A DNA stretch of 62,131 bases, from contig NZ_JAUYFA010000058.1 in assembly GCF_030691135.1 (NCBI RefSeq), forward strand, positions 65,620-127,750. The letters are read 5' to 3'. The translations under genes were made by a program, and so were the position numbers. This document shows, piece after piece, positions 35,902-44,765 of the stretch; the first letter of the stretch is position 1; every line of letters begins with the position of its first letter. The notes beneath the pieces were generated by a model that did not search any database, was not told the DNA's origin, and was given only the letters and a program-made list of their open reading frames with translations. This stretch comes from Phreatobacter sp. (lineage in GTDB: Bacteria > Pseudomonadota > Alphaproteobacteria > Rhizobiales > Phreatobacteraceae).

Positions 35902-37344
35902 TCAGAAGGCGTTGTCGTAGGCCTTGCGGGAGAACACGGTACGGAACAGGATTTCGACATCGAGCAGGATCGACCAGTTGTCGATGTAGAAGAGGTCGTG
36001 CTCCACCCTGGCCTTCATCTTGTCGTCGGTGTCCGTCTCGCCGCGCAGCCCGTGGACCTGAGCCCATCCGGTAATGCCCGGCTTGACGTTGTGCCGCCTG
36101 GCATAGAGCGCAATCCGCTCGTCGAACTCCCGGTCATGGGCGATGGCGTGCGGGCGCGGCCCGACCAGCGACATCTGGCCGGCCAGCACATTGAGAAGCT
36201 GCGGCAGCTCGTCGAGATTGAGGCGCCTCAGGACACGGCCGACACGTGTGATCCGCTGGTCGTTGCGCGTCGCCTGACGGACCACGTCGCCGTCGTCCAT
36301 GACGGTCATGGTGCGGAACTTAACGATCTGGAACGCCCGCTGGTTGAAGCCGAGACGCCGCTGCATGAACAGGACCGGCCCCGGGGTGTCGAGTTTGATC
36401 GCGATGGCGACGAGGACCAGGACCGGCGTCAGCAGGAACAGCGCGAAGGACCCGAGCGCGATGTCAAGGACGCGCTTGGCCATCACCTCGCCGGCAGTCA
36501 GCGGCGGACGACCGAGCTGCAGGCTGGCGATGCCGCCGGCCTTGGCGATATGGACGTCCTGGAACCGGTCGAAGATCCGCTCGGGACCGAGATGGATGGT
36601 GACCGGAATGCGCATGAAACCATCGACCAGCCGGTCGATGGTTTCGGTCTGCGACCAGGGCACGATGATCAGGACATCGTCGAGTTGCATCTCGCGCGCC
36701 TGGCTGGCGATGCGGGCGATATCGTCTCGGCCGACCGGGCCGTCGCCGGGCGACAGGAGCCCAGTTCCGGCGATGTACATGCCCGCATTCCACGGCTGGT
36801 AGCGGCGGGCGAAATCCGAGACGTCATCCTCGCGGCCGACCAGCATGACGCGGCGGGCCGGGATGACGCCGAATTTGGAACCGAGCGTCATCAGCCGTCC
36901 CGTCAGTTCGCTGGCGACGAAGACCGCCGGCAATCCGACGAGGAAGGTCAGGATCACGGCGACGCGGGAAAAGGCGTCGGTGGTCTTGGTGGCGAAGGCG
37001 AAGGCCATCAGACTGAAGAAGGTGGCGCCCCACATGGTCAAGGTGGTGCCGAAGGTGCGCCGCGCACCGATATAATTGCCGATCTGATACTGGCTCCGCA
37101 CCGCGCTGAGCATGACGAAGGTGCTGGCGACAAGCATGGCGAGCGTCGCCTGTGAGGGCGTGGTCCACCACTCGCCGCTGGCGATCCGGCTGTAGAGCAG
37201 GGACGTCACATAGCTCGAGAGCGCGATCACCAGCCAGTCGACTGCGGCGGTGCACAGCTTCAGCGCGAGCCGCATCCAGGCATAGCCGCCTCGACCGCGT
37301 CGGGCGACGGCTCCGGCCGGAAGATCGAGTTCCTTCAACGTCAT
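35902..37344 (-). CDS. undecaprenyl-phosphate sugar phosphotransferase (initiating enzyme, WcaJ/ExoY type)
   Basis: The 480-residue protein starts exopolysaccharide synthesis by moving sugar-1-phosphate, usually glucose- or galactose-1-phosphate, onto undecaprenyl phosphate. It has four N-terminal helices (about 28-140), a Rossmann-like CoA-binding-type middle domain (about 160-280) and the catalytic bacterial sugar transferase domain (about 285-480) opening with KRVLDIALG. The latter includes FMQRRLGFNQRAF, FRTM, LRRLNLDELPQLLNVL, MSLVGPRP and KPGITGWAQV. The ATG at 37344 is chosen because the frame above it lacks coding character. The gene is 111 bases downstream of the double-hydrolase gene on the same strand and may continue that transcript. 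Confidence 0.93.
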   Translation of the reverse strand: MTLKELDLPAGAVARRGRGGYAWMRLALKLCTAAVDWLVIALSSYVTSLLYSRIASGEWWTTPSQATLAMLVASTFVMLSAVRSQYQIGNYIGARRTFGTTLTMWGATFFSLMAFAFATKTTDAFSRVAVILTFLVGLPAVFVASELTGRLMTLGSKFGVIPARRVMLVGREDDVSDFARRYQPWNAGMYIAGTGLLSPGDGPVGRDDIARIASQAREMQLDDVLIIVPWSQTETIDRLVDGFMRIPVTIHLGPERIFDRFQDVHIAKAGGIASLQLGRPPLTAGEVMAKRVLDIALGSFALFLLTPVLVLVAIAIKLDTPGPVLFMQRRLGFNQRAFQIVKFRTMTVMDDGDVVRQATRNDQRITRVGRVLRRLNLDELPQLLNVLAGQMSLVGPRPHAIAHDREFDERIALYARRHNVKPGITGWAQVHGLRGETDTDDKMKARVEHDLFYIDNWSILLDVEILFRTVFSRKAYDNAF

Positions 37345-37455
37345 GGCGTGAACCTTCGGTTCGCGTGCCCGGACTTGTCCCGTTTGGGGACGCCGGTCGG
37401 GCCCTCGGCAGGTCCATCGCAGATGCCGTGCCACGCCTCGGCGGGAAACGGCTGC

Positions 37456-39162
37456 TCAGGACGGGGTCTTGCTGCGCTTGGCAATGGCCGCTGCCCGGGC
37501 GATCAGGATGTCCCGGGCCGCAGGAGGTGTCAGGTCGTGGTCGGCCTGCGGCAGGATCGTCAACTGGACATTGTCCTGGCCGGCCAGCCAACGCCCGCCG
37601 GAGCCGAAATGCAGAGCCAAGTCGCTGAGCCCCGCATCGTTCTCGCTGAAGATGATGTCGACGGAGACGCGCCTTTCACTGAGCCGGCGCATGATCGCAC
37701 GCGCCTGCCTGGTTCCGTCGCTCGGTCGCAGCGCCCTGAGACGGTCGGTCGCACGCTTGCCGAAGGCATGGATCAGTGGGCCGACCTTGCGCTCGCCGGT
37801 CAGCAGCCGTCGCCAGGCGCGCGCCTCGAACACCTTCGCGGCATAGCTCGCCGCCAGCGGATAGGCCGATGCGATCGCTTCCTCGACGGTTTCGCCCGGA
37901 CGCCAGACGAAACGCTGTATATTGACGATGATGAGGCCGCCGATCCTTTCGTCGCGCGTCGCCTGCTGGAGCGCCAGATAGGCGCCGCTGCAGGCGCCGA
38001 GCAGCGTCACGTTTCCATAACCGCGGCCGACGAGCAGGTCGATCGCAACGCTGACCTGAGGCTCGTTGGCCTTGTTGTAGAGGACGCTGTCGAGACTGTC
38101 GGGGCTGCCGGCGCGGTCGCCCGCATCGCCGATTCCGGCCAGGTCCATCCGCAGCGATGCGATCCCCTGGTCCGCCAGTTCGCGCGCGAGCTGCACGCCG
38201 GACCGGGCCCAGCCGACATGGGAATTGCGGCCGGCATTGACGATCAGCAGAACCGGGCGGCCCGGCGCAGCCGTTTCGGGCTCGCAGAGCACGCCGAACA
38301 GACCCAGCTCCTCACCGAAGACCAGCGCTTCCTCGGTGAAGTGCGGTCCGGCGAGCAGGGCCAGGGCAGGGGGCGGGAGCGCGTCGGCGACCTTGCCGGC
38401 AAGCCCGTTCACCCACGCGACCGTGTCGGCCAGGACATCCGCAGGGGTAGCGGCCGTGGTCGGGCTGAGCGAGATCGCCTCGAAACCCCGGACCTCGGCG
38501 GCCGTGACGTCACCGGCGGCCCAGGCGCCGGCGAGCAGGCGCGCATCGGCGCTGCTCTTGCGCGAGAGCAGCAGAACCGGCGCTGCAGGCACCGCGAGCC
38601 GCTGCAGGTCAATGCCGCGCATCGACTCCAGCGTTTCGACCGAGGTCGTCAGCCCGGCGATCGACAGGCCCGCTTCCGTCGCGGTCTCATCCGGATCGAG
38701 CCGTGACGCTTCGGCGAGAGCCCTGGCCGTCATGGCCAGTTCGCGTGCGTAGAGCCGGCCCTTCACGACGGGATCGAGCAGGATCAGCCCGGCGAGGCCG
38801 GAGCGATCCCCTGCCGCCATCGCGGCGATGGTGGCACCGAAGCGCAGACCCGCATAGACGACCCCGCCGACGCTCGCATGACGCGCCAGGACGGTCGCCG
38901 CGTCGCCGGTCGCGGCGACCCAGGCGGCGATGCGATCGGGATCCGTATCGACGCCGAGGGAATCGGCCGTTCCCGGGAGATCGAAGCGCAGGGCGGCATG
39001 GCCGGCCTCGGCCAGGGCCTCCGCCATTCGGCGCAGCGTCTTCGTCGCCGCCAGCGCCTCGACACCGTGCGGCGGCACGATGACGACGCCGACACCGGAC
39101 CTGCGGCCCTCGTCAGGCAGATGCAGTTTGCCCATCAGGCCGTTGAACGTGATGGGGATCAT
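37456..39162 (-). CDS. double alpha/beta hydrolase
   Basis: The 568-residue protein contains two alpha/beta-hydrolase domains in tandem (about 1-265 and 280-568). In the first, the nucleophile elbow reads GLRFG (105-109), with Arg107 where a Ser is expected, so it is probably not a hydrolase. In the second, the elbow is GACSG with Cys391 as likely nucleophile, an aspartate follows in SENDAG and a histidine in QADHD near residue 550, giving a Cys-Asp-His triad. No signal peptide is visible. Its start overlaps the GH2 stop (ATGA), so it is the last gene of the carrier-protein operon. An acyltransferase or thioesterase acting on a carrier-bound acyl group is a reasonable guess. Confidence 0.8.
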   Translation of the reverse strand: MIPITFNGLMGKLHLPDEGRRSGVGVVIVPPHGVEALAATKTLRRMAEALAEAGHAALRFDLPGTADSLGVDTDPDRIAAWVAATGDAATVLARHASVGGVVYAGLRFGATIAAMAAGDRSGLAGLILLDPVVKGRLYARELAMTARALAEASRLDPDETATEAGLSIAGLTTSVETLESMRGIDLQRLAVPAAPVLLLSRKSSADARLLAGAWAAGDVTAAEVRGFEAISLSPTTAATPADVLADTVAWVNGLAGKVADALPPPALALLAGPHFTEEALVFGEELGLFGVLCEPETAAPGRPVLLIVNAGRNSHVGWARSGVQLARELADQGIASLRMDLAGIGDAGDRAGSPDSLDSVLYNKANEPQVSVAIDLLVGRGYGNVTLLGACSGAYLALQQATRDERIGGLIIVNIQRFVWRPGETVEEAIASAYPLAASYAAKVFEARAWRRLLTGERKVGPLIHAFGKRATDRLRALRPSDGTRQARAIMRRLSERRVSVDIIFSENDAGLSDLALHFGSGGRWLAGQDNVQLTILPQADHDLTPPAARDILIARAAAIAKRSKTPS

Positions 39163-41624
39163 GCTGGGACCTCGTAGGGGACTGGATAACTGTTGAGCGC
39201 CGCAACGACGCCCCGCGGGGCGGCGTCATCATGGCCACCGATGAGCGAAACGACACGCGTTTCGCCCGGCGCCAGGCTGAACCCCTGGTCGGCTGCACGA
39301 AAACCGGCATCGTCGACGGTGACGAAGCGAGCCAGCCGCTCGGTCGTGATGGAAACGGCGGGAGCGCCATCCTGGATCACCGGGCGCACCGATAGACCGA
39401 TGTCGCGGGGTGTGGCGGCGCGGCCGGCGACACAGTGGCAGGCTTCCGCCAGGAGGTCGCCGGTGTCGGGATCGACCAGGCGGGCCAATGTCGCGTCGTG
39501 GGCAAGGGGGCCGAAGCGATAGGCATGGGCCATGTCGAAGAACCGGCCGGCCAGCGTGAAACTGGACAAGCTCGTCTGCGAGCGCGGCGCGAGTGCCATG
39601 TCCTTCTCGGCACGAACGAGCGGATGCGGACCCTCGCCATAGGTCGCCAGCGTCAGCCGCACGCGCTTCGCCGATACCGTCTCGTTGGTGAGGTGGATGC
39701 CGAGCCCGTTGAGTCCCTCGTCAGTGATGCCGAGATGGATCGGCCGGAAGGCGCGCTTCAACGCGTGCCATGTGGTTTTCGGCTGCCCGAGCCGGTCGAC
39801 CACGCCCCAGCCGGCCCCCGGCTTCATGTCGTTGAGGAACCAGACGAGACCGCCGCCGCAGCGCGAGCCGGCGCGGCGCCATTCGGCGAAGACGGCTTCC
39901 ATCAGTTCGGCGGGCGCGGCCCGGCCGAGGGCGAGGTAGCGGTCCGGATCCTCGCGTCGCAGCGTCACGGGATCGACGGCGAAAAGGGTGCGGACATAAT
40001 GGTCGCGCACATCCTCGAAATCCCAGGACGCACCGGCATCGCGCGGCACGCCGTCCTTCCAGCCGGCCTCCTGCGGCGAGGCGAGGCCTTCCCGCGCCAG
40101 CGTCGCCGGCGCCGGGACATTGGCGAAGGCGAGGCATTCCGAGGCGAAGCGGACATCGGCGCGGCGGGCATCCTCGATCGGACGGCAATAGGCCCCGACG
40201 CCGAAATAGTGGGTGACGCCCTCGTCGGTGACGAAGGGCAGGGGGCCGCCCCAGGGCGTGTGCGGCACGTAGACCGCCTGCGGCGCGACGACGGCGGAGA
40301 CCGCTGCCAGCACCTCCTCGAACAGCGGCATGGCCGCCTGGTCCGGCCTCAGGCCGAGCATCGTCGCCTGCTGGGCGATCTCGCTGCCGCCGCAGACCAC
40401 GGCCAGCGAGGGCGATGCCTGCAGCCGGCCGAGGAGCGACCGGGTTTCGGCCTCGACAGCGGTCCGGAAGGCGGGATCATCGCCGGGATAGTCGAAATTG
40501 GCGAAGGGCAGGTCGTGCCAAACGAGGATACCGAGCGCGTCGCAGGCGACGTGGAAGGCGCGGCTCTCCGGCGTCGCGGTACCGGAAATGCGGATCATGT
40601 TCATGCCGGCATCGCGCGCCAGCGTCAGCAGGGGAAGCGGATCGGCGCCGCCCGGGGAGACCGGATCGGGCGGCATCCACGACGCGCCGCGGCAGAAGAC
40701 CCGTTCGCCGTTGACGATGAGTGCAAAGCCCTTGCCGTCTGGGCCGCGGTCGAGGGCGAGGGAGCGGAAGCCCACCGATCCACAATCGAGCAGCCACCCG
40801 CCGATGCGCAGGTGCACCGGGTAGAGCGTCGGCTCGCCATGGGTGTGAGGCCACCAGGGGGCGACACCCGGCAGCACCAGCCTTGCGGTGAGACGGCCGT
40901 CGGTGCCGGGATAGAGCGTCTGGGCGTGGCCGCCGCAGAGGATCTCGACCGGCGCGGCAGGGGAAGCGTCGAAACACAGGGAGACATCGAGCACGCCCTC
41001 GGTGCCGTCGAGGCGCGCCGCGAGTGCGAGATCGACCGGGCGGGGACCGTCATTGTGACGGCTCAGCGTCACCGATTGCCAGGGTCCGACGATCGCGACA
41101 TCGGGCGACCAGCCCGGCATATGGCCGAGCGGCGTGGTGCGCACCAGCCGCAGCGACCCCGGCTGGATCATCTGCGGCCGCCAGCGTTGCCGCGGGCCCT
41201 TGGCCGCGGCGAGGATGGGGTTGAGCGCGAGGAACCGGATGGCGAGCCGGTGGCGGCCGGTTGCGGTGATGTCGCAGGAGCGAGCCTCGAACATCGAGCG
41301 TGCCTCGAGCACCATCTCATCGTCGAGGAAGATGTCGGCGTGCCCGGCGAGGCCTTCGAAACAGAGCGTCGCCGGCCCTTCCGCATGGAAGCCGCAGCGA
41401 TACCAGACGTCCCGGTCGTGCAGGCCCGACGGCGTGCCGCGCACGAGGCGGCCGGCAGCGATCAGCGCTGCTTCCGCCGTCCCGGGCACCTGAGCCGCGA
41501 TCCAGTCGCCGCGTGAATCAGCCTCGGCCGGCGAGCCCGCGGCCCCCGGCTCCATGATGGCCAGCATCCAGCCCGCATCGAGCGGGACGAGGTCGTCGTC
41601 CTTTTCGCTGCGGATCGGATCCAT
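39159..41624 (-). CDS. glycoside hydrolase family 2-type protein (beta-mannosidase-like)
   Basis: The 821-residue protein has the GH2 domain order: N-terminal jelly-roll sugar-binding domain (about 20-190), an immunoglobulin-like domain (about 195-300), a TIM-barrel catalytic domain (about 300-600) and C-terminal beta domains. VFCRGASWMPPD and WHDLPFANFDYP match mannosidase-type GH2 sequences. Candidate catalytic residues are Glu415 in CGGSE (acid/base) and Glu496 in RFASE (nucleophile). No signal peptide is seen, so it may be cytoplasmic. The ATG at 41624 follows GAGG. It is 7 bases downstream of the DUF1839 gene in the carrier-protein operon, which suggests that the pathway product carries a sugar. 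Confidence 0.82.
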   Translation of the reverse strand: MDPIRSEKDDDLVPLDAGWMLAIMEPGAAGSPAEADSRGDWIAAQVPGTAEAALIAAGRLVRGTPSGLHDRDVWYRCGFHAEGPATLCFEGLAGHADIFLDDEMVLEARSMFEARSCDITATGRHRLAIRFLALNPILAAAKGPRQRWRPQMIQPGSLRLVRTTPLGHMPGWSPDVAIVGPWQSVTLSRHNDGPRPVDLALAARLDGTEGVLDVSLCFDASPAAPVEILCGGHAQTLYPGTDGRLTARLVLPGVAPWWPHTHGEPTLYPVHLRIGGWLLDCGSVGFRSLALDRGPDGKGFALIVNGERVFCRGASWMPPDPVSPGGADPLPLLTLARDAGMNMIRISGTATPESRAFHVACDALGILVWHDLPFANFDYPGDDPAFRTAVEAETRSLLGRLQASPSLAVVCGGSEIAQQATMLGLRPDQAAMPLFEEVLAAVSAVVAPQAVYVPHTPWGGPLPFVTDEGVTHYFGVGAYCRPIEDARRADVRFASECLAFANVPAPATLAREGLASPQEAGWKDGVPRDAGASWDFEDVRDHYVRTLFAVDPVTLRREDPDRYLALGRAAPAELMEAVFAEWRRAGSRCGGGLVWFLNDMKPGAGWGVVDRLGQPKTTWHALKRAFRPIHLGITDEGLNGLGIHLTNETVSAKRVRLTLATYGEGPHPLVRAEKDMALAPRSQTSLSSFTLAGRFFDMAHAYRFGPLAHDATLARLVDPDTGDLLAEACHCVAGRAATPRDIGLSVRPVIQDGAPAVSITTERLARFVTVDDAGFRAADQGFSLAPGETRVVSLIGGHDDAAPRGVVAALNSYPVPYEVPA

Positions 41625-41631
41625 CGGAGCC

Positions 41632-42645
41632 TCAGGAGGCCGCCCGGATGAGCGTCCGGGTTTCTGCCATGGGAAAGCGCAGGGCTTCGGCCAGTTCCGC
41701 CATGAGCCGGTCGTACTGCCCTGCGGTCTCGTCGAGGGCGGCGGCGAGCGCGTCGGTCTTCTTGCGCGCCAGGGCGCGGGCAAGGAGGAACTGGAAGGTC
41801 TTCATGCCGTTCGCCATCGCCTCGCACGCCGCCACGGCGTCGTCGAGGCCGGCGACACCCTGGCCGCGGAGCCAGGCGAGATGGTCGCCCAGCAAGGCGA
41901 TATTGGCGCCGAACTGGCGGGCGGTGTTGAAGGCGTAGGGGTGGAACGAACTGGCCGGCTGCGTCGCCAGCCAGTCAAGATGGCGCTGCATCGCCGCGCG
42001 ATAGGCGAGTACCGGGTTGCGCGCGGGCCGGCGGGCCCAATGCGAGGCGAGGCGTGCCAGTGCGGCATCCTTCAGAGCCCGGCCCGACAAGCCCGGCCCG
42101 ACAACCTTCACGAATTCCGTATAGGGCGGCAGGAGCGGCGTCGGCACGGCGCCAAAGCCGAGGAGATGCTCGACATCGGCCCCCTCCATCTCGAAATAGC
42201 CGGCATTGTGGAAATAGCCGAGGCTCGACGTCGTACGGTCGAAGCTGTTCACCGCGATCGTCGTCTTGGAATGGTCGGTGCGGTAGGTCACGCCTTGGGT
42301 GTCGGGCAGGAAATGCGCGTCGACCTCGACCAGCACGATACGGCCGCGGGCGACCTGCTCCTCGAGGTGGTCGACCAGTGGCCGGTAGATCGACAGTTCC
42401 TGCAGGTCGAGCCCGAACAGCCCGTCGAGGTCGCCGTTCGGGATCTTGAAGAAGGTGAACTGGTCCCCCTCGAAATCCTGCGCGAGGGTCATGCCGAGAG
42501 CTGCCGCCGGCTCGCGGCCGAGCGTGTGCAGGAGCTCGATGAAGAGATCGGTGTGGCAGTTGGTTTCCGGCCAGGCCCGGCCGGCATCATGCAGGCCATG
42601 GCGCCGGTAGGTCGCCGCCGAGAGCTGGGGAAAGATCGCTGCCAT
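41632..42645 (-). CDS. DUF1839 family protein
   Basis: The 337-residue protein belongs to DUF1839, found with amino acid:carrier-protein ligases in Rhizobiales. Its function is undescribed. The first 135 residues look like the papain-like N-terminal domain of BtrH: a potential nucleophile Cys30 in ETNCHTD, then QFTFFK, a VEVDAHFLPD strand with Asp109 and His111, and His125 in TDHSK. BtrH moves an acyl group from a carrier protein to an aminoglycoside. The C-terminal half (about 190-337) is helical. The start lies 3 bases after the ligase stop. The transferase role is my inference from this resemblance and from gene order. Confidence 0.85.
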   Translation of the reverse strand: MAAIFPQLSAATYRRHGLHDAGRAWPETNCHTDLFIELLHTLGREPAAALGMTLAQDFEGDQFTFFKIPNGDLDGLFGLDLQELSIYRPLVDHLEEQVARGRIVLVEVDAHFLPDTQGVTYRTDHSKTTIAVNSFDRTTSSLGYFHNAGYFEMEGADVEHLLGFGAVPTPLLPPYTEFVKVVGPGLSGRALKDAALARLASHWARRPARNPVLAYRAAMQRHLDWLATQPASSFHPYAFNTARQFGANIALLGDHLAWLRGQGVAGLDDAVAACEAMANGMKTFQFLLARALARKKTDALAAALDETAGQYDRLMAELAEALRFPMAETRTLIRAAS

Positions 42646-42648
42646 GGT

Positions 42649-43566
42649 TCAAATCCCCAGCGACTGGCGCACCGAGGCCGGCCAGCGCTTCACGTTGGTG
42701 CCGTAGTGCTTCAGCAGGGCGAGGATGACCCGCTCGTGACCGAAGCCGACGCAGGCCGTATGCGCGACCTCGTCGCCCGCCGTCGTCAGGCCGAAGGTCT
42801 TGCCGAAGTGATCCTGGTGGTAGTTGAACGACAGGCAGGCGGTCGGGTTCTCCTCGCTTTCGATGGCGATGAGGAGCTCGAATTTCAGGCGCTGGTCGCG
42901 CTGGTTGACGGCGAGCATCTTGCCGGCACGGCCGAAGAAGGGATCGTTGGCGACGTCGACCATGAAGGGCAGGCCGAGTTCGCCGATCATCGCCTGGCCG
43001 CGCTCCAGCCAGGCGGCGCGGAACTCGGTGACCTGGTCCGGCGTGCCCATGCGGACGAATTCGCGCATCCGGAAAAACTGCTGGCGCGCCGGGTCCTTCG
43101 AGGGCTCGTGGCGGAAGCAGTAGGACATCAGGTCGAAAAGCCGCCCCTCGGCGGGCAGGGTGCCGCGCTTCGCCGCCGTCGGGTAGAGCGGGTAGCAGGC
43201 GGCGGGCGTCAGCACGATCTCGCTCGCCTTCTGCCCTTCGGTCCAGTCGCCGCCCTGCTCGATGGTCTGCAGCAGGCTGACATGGTCGGCCGGGTTGCCG
43301 CAGAAGCAGTGGACCGTGCCGGCGAGCTGGGGGAAGCTCTTCATGTAGCCGGACTTCTCGAAGATCGAGCGCGACATGGCAGGCGGAAAACGCACCACTT
43401 CCGGGTCGTCGGCACCGCCATAGCGGGTGACCAGCGCCTGGAACCCGTCGCCGATGGCCTCGAACAGGCCGGAGCGGCCATAGAGGCCGTCGACGCCGGT
43501 ATCGATGAGCAGGCCCTGGTCGAAGAGTTCGTCGAGGAACGTCGCGGTCTCGGTCTTGGCGAGCAT
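42649..43566 (-). CDS. amino acid--[acyl-carrier-protein] ligase
   Basis: The 305-residue enzyme is a truncated class II seryl-tRNA-synthetase homologue lacking the tRNA-binding arm. Such enzymes, first described in Bradyrhizobium japonicum, activate glycine or alanine with ATP and transfer it to the phosphopantetheine of a small carrier protein instead of tRNA. Motif 2 is [12 protein letters not shown] (151-162) and motif 3 GFGHER (274-279). Cys124, Glu169 and Cys272 have the spacing of the active-site zinc ligands known for atypical seryl-tRNA synthetases. Amino acid preference (Gly versus Ala) cannot be read directly. It is flanked by its carrier protein operon partners. Confidence 0.93.
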   Translation of the reverse strand: MLAKTETATFLDELFDQGLLIDTGVDGLYGRSGLFEAIGDGFQALVTRYGGADDPEVVRFPPAMSRSIFEKSGYMKSFPQLAGTVHCFCGNPADHVSLLQTIEQGGDWTEGQKASEIVLTPAACYPLYPTAAKRGTLPAEGRLFDLMSYCFRHEPSKDPARQQFFRMREFVRMGTPDQVTEFRAAWLERGQAMIGELGLPFMVDVANDPFFGRAGKMLAVNQRDQRLKFELLIAIESEENPTACLSFNYHQDHFGKTFGLTTAGDEVAHTACVGFGHERVILALLKHYGTNVKRWPASVRQSLGI

Positions 43567-43569
43567 GTC

Positions 43570-44763
43570 TCAGTCCTCCAGATCGGTGTCGAGACGCGAC
43601 ATGAGGAGCATGGTCGCGGTGTTGGCGAGGATTCGGTCATTGGCGATCATCAGCGGCGCCGACAGGATGTCGCGCAGCTGGCGGCCGATGGAGAAGGGAT
43701 TGTCGTTCTTGTAGCCCTGGATGCCGACGATGGTCAGCGCCTCCTGGACGATGGCGACGGCGCGGCGCGAGGCCTCGATCTTCACCGCATTCATGGCGAC
43801 GGCGAAGGCCATGGAATTGATCGCCGCCTCGTCATGGCGCGCCACCTCGAAGCGGGCGATGCCGTCGCGGACGATGGTCTTCAGAGCCGCGAGTTCAGCG
43901 GCCGCGGCGGCGAGACGGGCGGCGCCCGGCGGCACAGCGTTCGGCATGCGGCGAGCGGCGGCGCGCACGCTCGCCTGTGCCTTCGACAGGGCCGAACCGG
44001 CGATGCCGAACCACAGCGAGGCCCAGAACAGATGCGAGCTCGCCAGCATGGACTGGGCCGCGATCTCGGCGAAGGGCTTCGGGAAGACCTGCGCGGCCGG
44101 CACGGTGGCAGCCAGCTTGAAGCCGTGCGAGGTGGTGCCACGCATGCCGAGCGTGTTCCAGACTGAGGTCTGCTCGAGGCTCGCCTGTGCCTTCTCGATG
44201 ACGACCATGACCTGGTCGGAGGACGCGGCATCCGGTGCGCGGCGGGCGGTCGCCAGGATTGCGTCGGCATCGAGCCCGTAGGAAATGACGGTCGCGTCCT
44301 TCTCCAGCCGCACCATGTCGCCCTCGGGCACGATGGAGCAGATCGAATTGCGCAGGTCGCCGCCGATGCCGCCCTCGGTCGTCGCCGAGCCGAGGAGCAA
44401 CTGTTCCGCGGCGAGGCGGACCATGAAGTCGCGGTGCCAGTCGCTGTCCAGCCCGTGATGGACCAGGCTCGACGTTTTGATCTGGTGCATGGCGAAGACC
44501 ATGCCGGACGCCGAACAGGCGGCTCCCAGCGTGGTGCAAACCCGGGCGACGTCGGCGAAATCGGCGCCTTCGCCGCCGAGATGGGTCGGAATCATCATGC
44601 CGAGCAGGCGCGCCTCACGCATGGCGGCCACCGCCTCGCGGGGAAAGCGTCCGTCACGGTCGACCGCATCCGCGTGGGATGCCGCCACCTTCGCGACCTG
44701 CTTGGCGCGTGCGGTGAAATCGGTGCCCTGCGGCACGCTCCGGGGTTCCGACCTGTCGAGCAT
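43570..44763 (-). CDS. acyl-CoA dehydrogenase-like flavoprotein
   Basis: The 397-residue protein has the acyl-CoA dehydrogenase fold: an N-terminal helical domain (about 1-125), a beta domain (about 125-235) with LLLGSATTEGGIGGD for flavin and substrate binding, and a C-terminal helical domain (about 240-397). The usual catalytic glutamate of the YEGT-type motif is not seen; the aligned region reads IANDRIL. The VGIQGYKNDNPF segment keeps the family's glycine-tyrosine pair. Acting in an operon with a carrier protein, it may oxidise a carrier-bound aminoacyl group, as prolyl-carrier-protein dehydrogenases do, rather than a CoA thioester. It lies 2 bases after the carrier protein gene. Confidence 0.88.
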   Translation of the reverse strand: MLDRSEPRSVPQGTDFTARAKQVAKVAASHADAVDRDGRFPREAVAAMREARLLGMMIPTHLGGEGADFADVARVCTTLGAACSASGMVFAMHQIKTSSLVHHGLDSDWHRDFMVRLAAEQLLLGSATTEGGIGGDLRNSICSIVPEGDMVRLEKDATVISYGLDADAILATARRAPDAASSDQVMVVIEKAQASLEQTSVWNTLGMRGTTSHGFKLAATVPAAQVFPKPFAEIAAQSMLASSHLFWASLWFGIAGSALSKAQASVRAAARRMPNAVPPGAARLAAAAAELAALKTIVRDGIARFEVARHDEAAINSMAFAVAMNAVKIEASRRAVAIVQEALTIVGIQGYKNDNPFSIGRQLRDILSAPLMIANDRILANTATMLLMSRLDTDLED

Positions 44764-44765
44764 GA

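Noticed and set aside
42649-43566. A second, truncated seryl-tRNA synthetase or pseudogene
   Set aside because: It is missing the tRNA-binding arm as a family trait. The catalytic motifs and zinc-ligand spacing are intact, and a full serS exists at 49183.
41554-44166. Plus-strand frame of 870 codons opposite the carrier-protein operon
   Set aside because: The minus-strand genes there have motifs (class II synthetase, acyl-CoA dehydrogenase, DUF1839), tight spacing and good starts. The plus frame is a shadow.
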